8,112 bases of DNA, taken from contig CAZBMS010000063.1 in the NCBI GenBank assembly GCA_964493125.1, forward strand, positions 1 through 8,112. The letters are read 5' to 3'. The position numbers and the translations under genes were made by a program. A model generated the notes under the pieces. The model searched no databases. It was given only the letters and a program-made list of their open reading frames with translations, and had not been told where the DNA came from. Positions 1 through 5,234 of the stretch are shown piece by piece (the first letter of the stretch is position 1; the number at the start of each line of letters is the position of its first letter). Source of the DNA: QGNO01 sp964493125 (GTDB lineage Bacteria; Chloroflexota; Dehalococcoidia; Lucifugimonadales; QGNO01).

Positions 1-926
1 AACCTGCAGCCCGGGTAACGGAATACGTGATGGCACCGGCAGACGGACAGATCGTGGAGATAGGCAGATTCCCCCGTGATTCATCCCCAAGATTTGATCC
101 TTCAATAACAGTTCCGGATTACCGAATGGTTATTATGCACTCCTGTGCCTTCTTTACTATCTTTATTCACCTCGGTGAATTAGCACCAGAGATTATGGAA
201 CAGACAGGTCCAATCCCTCTTGGCACCCAATGGTTTTCAAGCAGAAGCGGGCCTATCGAAATCAAAGCAGGTGACCCGCTGTCCAAAACAAATGGTAGTG
301 ATGGCCTAGACTGGAGTGTCCACGATGCAGAGATCCGACTCCCTGGATTTATTAAACCGGACCACTACATTGGAGAGCCTTGGAAGATACACACAGTAGA
401 CCCATTCCAGTACTACAAAGAGCCTTTGAGATCCCAACTACTCTCAACGGTAGTCAGGAAAGCGGAACCTAGAGCAGGTAAAATAGATTACGACGTTGAA
501 GGTAAAATAGTCGGGAACTGGTTCCTTGAGGGCACAAACGATTACCGCGGCAACACAAACGACTCTGCATACTGGAAGGGACATCTAACTCTAGCGTACG
601 GATACATTGATCCTACTCAGATACGTATCTCGCTAGGTTTCGATTCAGGTATAGATGACCAACAATTGTGTAACGTATGTTTCGGTGCGTATGGAGTTCG
701 AGACAACAAACCTGATCCTGCCTCGATAGGTCCTGATGACGGCCTGGTAAAATATGAGTTGATGTCCAGGCAAGGACCGAATCATGAACAGGTCGGAGAC
801 ACATCCCTCGGAACTTTCCTTGTTCAACATCTTGGTAACAGGACCTTAAAGGTAGAATTCCTGTTAGGTAAGACTCCGGATCAGGTAGCAGAGTTTTCAG
901 CTGATGCAAAAATATATAAGCGGTAG
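1..926 (+). CDS. Degenerate M23/LytM-like peptidase-fold protein, 5' end cut by window edge
   Basis: The reading frame is open from base 3 to the TAG at 924-926, which is followed at once by a TGA (tandem stops). A GTG at 27 and ATG at 30 could start a 299-residue protein. However, no ribosome binding site precedes them and the frame reads sensibly upstream (PAARVTEYV, then MAPADGQIVEIG), so the gene most likely begins before the window. The APADGQIVEIG strand, followed by VIMHSCAFFTIFIHLGEL (residues 35-52 counted from the GTG) and AGDPL, resembles the beta-sheet core of M23/lipoyl-type domains. The HxH zinc motif expected near SVHDAEI (residues 97-103) is not intact, so metallopeptidase activity is doubtful. 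The rest (about 110-299) is soluble and not recognised. No signal peptide is visible, though the true N-terminus is missing. The fold assignment is inference; that the gene is real is well supported by its length and coherent composition. Confidence 0.75.
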   Translation, partial: PAARVTEYVMAPADGQIVEIGRFPRDSSPRFDPSITVPDYRMVIMHSCAFFTIFIHLGELAPEIMEQTGPIPLGTQWFSSRSGPIEIKAGDPLSKTNGSDGLDWSVHDAEIRLPGFIKPDHYIGEPWKIHTVDPFQYYKEPLRSQLLSTVVRKAEPRAGKIDYDVEGKIVGNWFLEGTNDYRGNTNDSAYWKGHLTLAYGYIDPTQIRISLGFDSGIDDQQLCNVCFGAYGVRDNKPDPASIGPDDGLVKYELMSRQGPNHEQVGDTSLGTFLVQHLGNRTLKVEFLLGKTPDQVAEFSADAKIYKR

Positions 927-963
927 TGAACAATCTAGGCATTAGGATACTGGAGATCTAGGC

Positions 964-1743
964 CTAAGAACTATCCGGTAACTTACCGAGAAGCGCATCA
1001 CTTGCAATGATTTTTACTTCTCCGGAGAAGTCTGCACCCGATATCCATTCAATATATTCGGGGTCAGAGACAACGATCTCTTCAAGAGGCCTGTTACGGT
1101 ACTTCCCAAACCCCAATGCCGCTTTACCTTCGATCCAGATAAATTTGCCATCCGAGTCTATTCGCTCAGGTTCGTTACCGTAAAAAAATTCATGCAACCC
1201 TTTCACGTCGCGAGGAAGTTCCGGATAGTACGCCATTTGGGCATCCAGGATTTCAGCTGTAGCTTTTATATCTGCTGATGATGAATGTGCCTCTTCGAGC
1301 TCTTTACCACAGTACTTTAAGTAAGCTGCAGCAAGATCTCGTCGCTCGAAATGATGAAAGATAGCCATCGCATCTACAATCTTGGCACCATCCAATGAAA
1401 ACTCCACGTTTGCACGTCTAAATTCCGACTCGAGCATAGGCAGATCGAATCGCTTTGCATTGAATCCAGCGAAGTCGCATCCATCTATAAACTCTCTAAG
1501 GCTTCTTGCATACTGCGTAAACGGAGGTTCGTGTAATACATCCTCATCAGTAATTCCGTGAACAGCAGTAGCACCGGCCGGGATAGAAACACCTGGGTTA
1601 ATGCGCTTGCTTCGAATCTCCTCTGTCCCGTCGGGATATCTTTTAAGTACCGTGAGTTCCACAATTCGATCCAGCCCCGGATTTAACCCCGTAGTCTCGA
1701 GATCAACGAACAGAATAGGCTTTTCAAGTATGAGTTCTGACAT
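964..1743 (-). CDS. DEDDh-family 3'-5' exonuclease (DnaQ/ExoX-like) with C-terminal ExoX-type motif
   Basis: This 259-residue protein carries the RNase T/DnaQ exonuclease fold. Exo I is FVDLETTGL with D14 and E16, Exo II is GFNAKRFDLPML with D100, and Exo III is HSSSAD with H153 and D158. All five DEDDh metal-binding and catalytic residues are therefore present. After the nuclease domain (about 1-180), a short C-terminal block, FGKYRNRPLEEI then PEYIEWI (about 212-234), matches the FGKYKG-type motif found in exodeoxyribonuclease X and DUF3820 proteins. Expected activity is 3'-5' removal of nucleotides from single-stranded DNA or 3' ends during repair or turnover. The length and lack of polymerase or BRCT parts argue against DNA polymerase III epsilon. 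The ATG at 1741-1743 is preceded only by a weak purine stretch (AAGAGA). The gene lies 89 bases downstream of tRNA-Lys on the same strand and may share its transcript. It converges with the gene to the left across 37 bases with no clear hairpin terminator. Confidence 0.9.
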   Translation of the reverse strand: MSELILEKPILFVDLETTGLNPGLDRIVELTVLKRYPDGTEEIRSKRINPGVSIPAGATAVHGITDEDVLHEPPFTQYARSLREFIDGCDFAGFNAKRFDLPMLESEFRRANVEFSLDGAKIVDAMAIFHHFERRDLAAAYLKYCGKELEEAHSSSADIKATAEILDAQMAYYPELPRDVKGLHEFFYGNEPERIDSDGKFIWIEGKAALGFGKYRNRPLEEIVVSDPEYIEWISGADFSGEVKIIASDALLGKLPDSS

Positions 1744-1832
1744 AACTTAATCTCTTACCAAAAATTTTCCTGAGTATATAACAGTATTAACACGGGGCTA
1801 AAGGAAAAATCATGAGAAATGAGTGGTAAATG

Positions 1833-1905
1833 TGGGCCGTGTGGGATTCGAACCCACGACACGCGGATTAAAAGTCCGCTGCTCTGCCAACTGAGCTAAC
1901 GGCCC
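1833..1905 (-). tRNA. tRNA-Lys (anticodon UUU)
   Basis: A complete 73-nt cloverleaf reads on the minus strand. The acceptor stem is GGGCCGT paired with ACGGCCC, with discriminator A. The D arm is GCTC/GAGC, the anticodon stem is GCGGA/TCCGC around the loop CTTTTAA (anticodon TTT), and the T arm is GTGGG/CCCAC around TTCGAAT. There is no variable-loop stem. The anticodon and discriminator A both fit lysine. The 3' end continues as ACA rather than CCA, so CCA must be added after transcription. No intron or mismatch is seen in any stem. Confidence 0.97.
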
Positions 1906-1976
1906 AAGGGATTAAACGAGAGGGTCTGATTCGTCTATCTGGTCCACAGGCATTTTACAACAACCAATATTAGACC

Positions 1977-1982
1977 ATTATA
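1977..1982 (-). promoter_or_regulatory. Possible -10 element for tRNA-Lys
   Basis: The minus strand reads a perfect TATAAT here, in the gap between the upstream membrane-protein gene (stop at 2010) and tRNA-Lys. No good -35 box sits 16-18 bases upstream. Transcription would begin near 1970, giving a leader of roughly 65 bases before the mature tRNA 5' end. It is offered only as the best promoter candidate in this gap. Confidence 0.3.
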
Positions 1983-2009
1983 ACGGCAACCTAGTAAAGC
2001 ACCGCTATC

Positions 2010-2498
2010 CTACTGGAGTCTTTCGTTGATTATCGAACCAAGTGTTTCATGGTTTTGCGAACCGATCATGGTGGTCTTTCCTTCCTTAGGAGTCAGAAGG
2101 ACACCCTTGTTTCCGGACACATTATATGCCTTCCCCTTCCAGCCGTATCTGATCCCCCATCCCCCATATTCCCTAATGGGACGGTAAGTAACCGCCTCAG
2201 CCTTTTCAATCTCATCAAAGCTGAACACAACCCACTTCCTATGAAAAGGCCTGAACCTGATGCAGACACCGACGTTTGTGACGATGGTATCCAAGCCTAT
2301 GTAGTACATGAACCAAGAAAATCCAACACCAAGTAACCCCGATATAATCAGTATCCAGGGATCACCGGATGGGGAGCCCAAAATAATGTCTCTAATAATC
2401 AACCAACAACCACTGATTGGAGTGCCGATTAAGATAATCCACATCCACCACTGCCGAAATCTCTGTTTTTCAGAATAAATTATTTCATTTGATCCCAT
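2010..2498 (-). CDS. Small membrane protein resembling DUF6141 (PH-like domain)
   Basis: This is a 162-residue protein with two hydrophobic helices (about 17-38 and 47-68) close to the N-terminus. They are followed by a cytosolic-type, beta-rich region of about 90 residues. That part contains VVFSFDEIEKAEAVTYRPI (90-108), then EYGGWGIRYGWKGKAYNV (110-127), and a final VLLTPKEGKTTMIGSQNHE (133-151). The aromatic-glycine GGWGIRYG motif and the order of parts match small DUF6141 or bacterial PH-domain-like membrane proteins. No enzymatic function is known for these, and none is evident here. The ATG at 2496-2498 is supported by the Shine-Dalgarno GAGGT at 2503-2507, four bases away. It lies between the GHKL ATPase gene and tRNA-Lys on the same strand. 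Family recognition is by motif only; a role in membrane or stress sensing would be speculation. Confidence 0.75.
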   Translation of the reverse strand: MGSNEIIYSEKQRFRQWWMWIILIGTPISGCWLIIRDIILGSPSGDPWILIISGLLGVGFSWFMYYIGLDTIVTNVGVCIRFRPFHRKWVVFSFDEIEKAEAVTYRPIREYGGWGIRYGWKGKAYNVSGNKGVLLTPKEGKTTMIGSQNHETLGSIINERLQ

Positions 2499-2554
2499 CT
2501 ATACCTCAAACACATGCGAGATTCTGAGCTACTATATCGCTTAACCTAGATGCA

Positions 2555-2563
2555 CTTATACCA
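2555..2563 (-). promoter_or_regulatory. Candidate extended -10 promoter for the small membrane protein
   Basis: The minus strand reads TGGTATAAG, an extended -10 (TGn followed by TATAAG). A TTGCAG lies 19 bases further upstream (2580-2585), a long but possible spacing. Transcription would start near 2548, about 50 bases before the ATG at 2498. It is the best match in the 2499-2625 gap for that gene. Confidence 0.35.
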
Positions 2564-2590
2564 GAAACGTCATCGAGAGCTGCAACAGAT

Positions 2591-2619
2591 TTGAGAGGGC
2601 GCATTTTAAGAAATACTAT
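2591..2619 (+). promoter_or_regulatory. Candidate promoter giving a leaderless start at 2626
   Basis: TTGAGA at 2591-2596 and TACTAT at 2614-2619 are separated by exactly 17 bases. The predicted transcription start falls at about 2626, which is the A of the ATG of the 32-codon HTH-like ORF. That would make a leaderless message, consistent with the lack of a clear Shine-Dalgarno site. The -10 has two mismatches to consensus, so this is tentative. Transcription from here would run antisense into the ATPase gene. Confidence 0.3.
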
Positions 2620-2625
2620 AAGCCC

Positions 2626-2724
2626 ATGTCAAAAGTAGGCAGGAAATTGAAGCTAACTCGTGAAAAAGAGGACGTAATTGCTACTGCTGTCAGACAGGGT
2701 GGTTTCCTCTATGAGGCTGCTTAA
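2626..2724 (+). pseudogene. 32-codon remnant of a helix-turn-helix protein (N-terminal fragment)
   Basis: The frame from ATG 2626 to TAA 2722-2724 encodes 32 residues, with the segments KLKLTREKEDVI and TAVRQGGFLYEAA. This resembles the opening of phage/terminase-like or excisionase-like HTH proteins, which run as 'K-LT-e---I--al--G-y-e-AA--aGvs--T-y-WL'. Here the protein stops right after EAA, before the recognition helix. Its TAA (2722-2724) overlaps the stop of the opposing ATPase gene (2721-2723) through the palindrome TTAA. The other plus-strand frames do not restore the missing part. It may be a gene truncated when the neighbouring operon arrived, or an unrelated micro-ORF. No Shine-Dalgarno site is apparent. 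Confidence 0.4.
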
Positions 2725-4205
2725 ACCGCACCCCAAGCTTCAAGTGCCCTTACCAGAATTGGAAACTTCTCTTCAGCCTCTAACGGCGCCGCCTCACACA
2801 AGGCTGAAAAAGTGCAAAACGCTTCGTGATAACCCAGTGATTTCTTCCGCTCGGCCTTTAGGTAAGTCGGATGGACAGTGTTTATTAGTAGGGTTTCTCC
2901 TTCCATCCAGCTCATTTCGCTGCCAGGATAATTCACTCTCTCAATACGGGGGCCAAATCTAACCGTCCTACGGCTACGCTTCGCTTTCCTAGGACCCTGT
3001 TTTTCCGGGTTGAGCACCTCTCCATCCTGATCACCGGGATAAACCGGCACTCCATCACCACCGCCCTCCCCTGGCATGAGGCCTCTGATTAACTGCATGC
3101 CCGCCTCGAGTGCCGCGGGTTCTCCGTTGGTATCGGGCCGAGCAACAATTTGCCCAAAATGGCCCGAATAAAGGAATCTTAATTCCGGCAAACGGTTTAT
3201 TACGGTAGCAATCTCTCTTTCTAGCGTGGGCGACACTCTTTCGCGTTTAGCAACTTCACGTGACTCACCTATATCTTTAAGCCATGTAATCAACTTTTCC
3301 TGAAGGTGACGGATGACTTTCTTAACTTCCTGTCCCTCTTTGCCGTCTTCCTTAAAGCTCTGTTTATTCATAGTGAGAGAGGATACAAGTTGGGGTGCCT
3401 CAAACCAGACAGTTAAACATTCCGGATTTTTAGCAACTGGTCCCAGTAAATCGCTAACCCTCTGGATCATCTTCCCATATGTGGTTAGATGGATGCCCCA
3501 TTCATCCAATGGCTTTTTTGCTAGAATGAATACTCCACGGCCCAACCGCTTCCCGCCTACAAGTACTTCTATCTCTTCTCTGATCTTTATGTTCTTTTGA
3601 TCCACGGGATGTTTTCGTGTTAACTTTTCACCGTTCACATATAGGGCAATGCCACGAGGATAAATATTGTCCCATCGATATATCTCCGATATGAACGGGT
3701 CCAGTAACGATCCGAAATTTGCCTGAATACATTGGATCAAGAACTCTGTATCCAGTAGTTTGGAATCCGGCTTAAGGAACAGGGTGACTGCAGTGCCATT
3801 GCTATTAAGCTGACTTGGATTAATCTCATGCCATTCTAGTTCATCGCCTACCCACTTCCATTCGGAAGAGCCTCGGTATGAATCCGAGTTGGTTTCAGTC
3901 ACGACTTTTTCGGTTATAAGATGTCCCAGCTTGGCACCCAAACCTGCAAATCCTATACCGCTCCCTTTAAGCTTCAGGCTGGCTGCAATGTCATGATAGC
4001 TATTGAAGTCCACCTGACTCATGCCCTCTCCATCATCCTTAACGGTTAAAGACGAGGTTCCCAGGTCTACTTCAAATCTGATCTCTTTACATTTCGCATC
4101 AAGTGAATTGGCTACTAGTTCAACCAGCACCGCCTCTTCCTTAGAATATGTATAAGCATCTCCCAAATCCTCCAGGAGATGCCTGAAATTGATCTTACTT
4201 TTCAC
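2721..4205 (-). CDS. GHKL-family ATPase (MutL/Hsp90/MORC-like), third gene of a toxin-antitoxin operon
   Basis: This 494-residue protein has a clear N-terminal GHKL ATP-binding domain. The N box is ELVANSLDA (E29, N33), G1 is DDGEGM (57-62), the G2 lid is GSGIGFAGLGAKLG (81-94) and G3 is NGTAVTLFL (136-144). A second segment (about 185-310) fits an S5-type transducer fold and contains GKM with K245, where MutL/Hsp90 relatives carry a lysine contacting ATP phosphate. It is followed by a Gly/basic linker (about 378-415) and a C-terminal block, LINTVHPTYLKAERKKSLGYHEAF (439-463, split here between Y448 and L449 in reading), similar to the HP-containing tail of other prokaryotic Hsp90-like proteins. 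No histidine-kinase phosphoacceptor, nuclease or mismatch-repair C-terminal domain is seen. Start is GTG 4203-4205 with a strong GGAGGGG site six bases upstream. It lies 31 bases after the toxin stop, so co-transcription is likely. The family is known for ATP-driven dimer clamping; the substrate here is unknown. Confidence 0.88.
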   Translation of the reverse strand: MKSKINFRHLLEDLGDAYTYSKEEAVLVELVANSLDAKCKEIRFEVDLGTSSLTVKDDGEGMSQVDFNSYHDIAASLKLKGSGIGFAGLGAKLGHLITEKVVTETNSDSYRGSSEWKWVGDELEWHEINPSQLNSNGTAVTLFLKPDSKLLDTEFLIQCIQANFGSLLDPFISEIYRWDNIYPRGIALYVNGEKLTRKHPVDQKNIKIREEIEVLVGGKRLGRGVFILAKKPLDEWGIHLTTYGKMIQRVSDLLGPVAKNPECLTVWFEAPQLVSSLTMNKQSFKEDGKEGQEVKKVIRHLQEKLITWLKDIGESREVAKRERVSPTLEREIATVINRLPELRFLYSGHFGQIVARPDTNGEPAALEAGMQLIRGLMPGEGGGDGVPVYPGDQDGEVLNPEKQGPRKAKRSRRTVRFGPRIERVNYPGSEMSWMEGETLLINTVHPTYLKAERKKSLGYHEAFCTFSALCEAAPLEAEEKFPILVRALEAWGAV

Positions 4206-4211
4206 GATTTA

Positions 4212-4218
4212 CCCCTCC
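4212..4218 (-). promoter_or_regulatory. Strong Shine-Dalgarno site fixing the GTG start of the ATPase
   Basis: The minus strand reads GGAGGGG, then six bases (taaatc), then GTG. It sits inside the 31-base gap after the toxin stop codon. This site supports the GTG start and independent translation initiation of the third gene of the operon. Confidence 0.8.
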
Positions 4219-4236
4219 AATCCACAGGAAACTCCT

Positions 4237-4575
4237 CTACAACCCCAGATTCACCCTCAAACTACTCTCAAGACTCTGTGCATCCCTTTCAGAGAGGCTA
4301 CCGAGCTTACGATCAATCGCATCAGGATTTACGGTTAGCAAAACCCCCGTTCCCAGTGATCCCCGAATCAGCCCCGCTTCGTTCCAGTCCCGGATGACCG
4401 TGTCACCAAGAGAGGGCCTCTTATCTGCGCTGGTTATTAGCGCTAAAAGAAGCTGTCCGCGACCTTGCTGGTATGTTTCGGAACTTACGACCACCGCAGG
4501 CCTTAAACCCGCATGTGTTGCAGTTAAAGACCTGTAATAGACAAGAACTACGTCACCCCTACTATAGTCGGTCAT
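4237..4575 (-). CDS. MazF/PemK-family endoribonuclease toxin
   Basis: This 112-residue protein has the PemK/MazF fold. It opens with SRGDVVLVYYRS (5-16), continues with the G-RP loop AGLRPAVVVSS (22-32) and the strand LLLALITSA (42-50), and has a C-terminal half ending in KLGSLSERDAQSLE. R25 and T48, the catalytic pair described for MazF RNases, fall at identical positions, so the toxin is probably active. MazF enzymes cut mRNA at short sequence motifs and arrest growth. The frame is open upstream to 4689, but ATG 4573-4575 is the better start. It has GAGGA (4584-4588) eight bases before it, it begins exactly with the family's N-terminal strand, and it overlaps the end of the upstream antitoxin-like gene by 14 bases, typical of coupled toxin-antitoxin translation. 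The GHKL ATPase follows in the same operon. Confidence 0.92.
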   Translation of the reverse strand: MTDYSRGDVVLVYYRSLTATHAGLRPAVVVSSETYQQGRGQLLLALITSADKRPSLGDTVIRDWNEAGLIRGSLGTGVLLTVNPDAIDRKLGSLSERDAQSLESSLRVNLGL

Positions 4576-5032
4576 ATTTGGCGTCCTCTTCGTTGTCCCA
4601 GACTTGTGACACTGCAGGCCGGTCTGCCTGGTCAAAAGCCATACCGCTTCTCTTGCCCCTAACCCACTCTTCCACGCTTTCAGCGGCAAATCTTAGCCTG
4701 TCTCCCATGTAACGGGCACCTAAAACGCCTCTCTGTCCCCAGGCTTGAACTGTCCTTAAGGAGACGTCGAGCCTTCTTGCAACCTCTCCGCTAGATAACC
4801 AGGCCTTTCTACGGATATAGAAGTTACGGCCTGAGATATTTCGCTCAATCAGGCGGCCTGAAAGGTGTTCCATGACCTCTTCAAAGGAGGGTTTGCCCTC
4901 TTCGTCTACCGCTTCGTAGGCAGAGCGAAGTTCGGATTCATCTACAGCTTCCTCTTCCGGCACAACTTCCAGTATCGCCTGGTGAACCCAGCCTACATTA
5001 CCCATTTCAAAGTCTGCTGCACTTATGCGCAT
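4562..5032 (-). CDS. Helix-turn-helix antitoxin-like protein, partner of the MazF toxin
   Basis: This 156-residue soluble protein contains a MerR/excisionase-like HTH (HTH_17 type) at about 79-126: SSGEVARRLDVSLRTVQAW, then a basic wing GARYMGDRLRF and the helix ESVEEWVRGK. The N-terminal 75 residues are acidic and helical (VVPEEEAVDESELRSAYEAV), perhaps for dimerisation. The last 30 residues, including VWDNEEDAKYDRL, form an acidic tail likely to block the toxin's RNA site, as MazE-type antitoxins do. Being the first gene, overlapping the toxin start, and bearing its own DNA-binding domain, it is expected to neutralise MazF and repress the operon. The ATG at 5030-5032 has AAGGAG six bases upstream. 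It is much longer than a typical 80-residue MazE and has no AbrB or RHH fold. The antitoxin role is inferred from position; the HTH is seen directly. Confidence 0.8.
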   Translation of the reverse strand: MRISAADFEMGNVGWVHQAILEVVPEEEAVDESELRSAYEAVDEEGKPSFEEVMEHLSGRLIERNISGRNFYIRRKAWLSSGEVARRLDVSLRTVQAWGQRGVLGARYMGDRLRFAAESVEEWVRGKRSGMAFDQADRPAVSQVWDNEEDAKYDRL

Positions 5033-5038
5033 GATGCG

Positions 5039-5044
5039 CTCCTT
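5039..5044 (-). promoter_or_regulatory. Shine-Dalgarno site of the antitoxin-like gene
   Basis: The minus strand reads AAGGAG six bases before the ATG at 5032. It partly overlaps the first TTGCG repeat (5043-5047), so a repressor bound there would sit over the start of the message-encoding DNA. It fixes the start of the operon's first gene. Confidence 0.8.
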
Positions 5045-5109
5045 GCGTAATTTGCGTATATTTTACGCCTATATATCGAGAATGTCAATTGCGTTTTGCG
5101 GCTTTTGCG
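5043..5109. repeat. Cluster of five TTGCG repeats around the TA promoter (putative operator)
   Basis: TTGCG occurs on the plus strand at 5043-5047, 5052-5056, 5089-5093, 5096-5100 and 5105-5109. A reverse-oriented ACGC at 5065-5068 makes the inverted repeat GCGTA-N5-TACGC (5054-5068). Two copies, 9 bases apart, lie between the start codon and the -10 box. Three copies, 7 and 9 bases apart, lie just upstream of the -35 box. The placement on both sides of the promoter suggests binding sites for the HTH protein encoded immediately downstream. The repeats are seen directly; the binding is inferred. Confidence 0.55.
5060..5088 (-). promoter_or_regulatory. Sigma70-type promoter of the antitoxin-toxin-ATPase operon
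   Basis: On the minus strand a perfect -35 TTGACA (5083-5088) is followed after exactly 17 bases by a -10 TAAAAT (5060-5065), one mismatch from TATAAT. Transcription should start near 5053, giving a leader of about 20 bases that includes the AAGGAG site. It is the strongest promoter in the window and is embedded in repeated TTGCG elements, as expected of a repressible toxin-antitoxin promoter. Confidence 0.75.
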
Positions 5110-5160
5110 CGTTAATGTAAATTCATTGGTTTAATCAAAATAGCTATGTTGCAGCCTAGT

Positions 5161-5169
5161 TGCTATACT
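5161..5169 (+). promoter_or_regulatory. Candidate extended -10 promoter for the MFS transporter
   Basis: TGCTATACT is an extended -10 (TGn plus TATACT, one mismatch to consensus). No good -35 lies 16-18 bases upstream, which extended -10 promoters can tolerate. The predicted start near 5176 leaves about 60 bases before the ATG at 5235. The remaining part of the intergenic region (5110-5160 and 5176-5234) shows no hairpin or repeat that I can identify. Confidence 0.45.
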
Positions 5170-5234
5170 CCTGATTACCGTTCCATCTAAAACGTCCAGT
5201 GAATCGCCACAATGCCCGGAGTTGCATACATTAG

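Noticed and set aside
4..15. CTGCAGCCCGGG at the left edge matches a common cloning-vector polylinker stretch.
   Set aside because: The bases translate in frame with the following gene into a plausible continuation, and no further vector sequence follows. A 12-base match is treated as chance, though the contig end deserves a vector screen.
2687..2697. Short palindrome CTGTC-A-GACAG near the ATPase 3' end.
   Set aside because: Arms of five bases with a one-base centre cannot form a terminator hairpin, no T-run follows, and as an operator it would be oddly placed inside the HTH fragment.
4576..4689. N-terminal extension of the MazF frame up to 4689.
   Set aside because: The extra 38 residues do not match the family, overlap the antitoxin heavily, and the internal ATG at 4575 has a good Shine-Dalgarno site.
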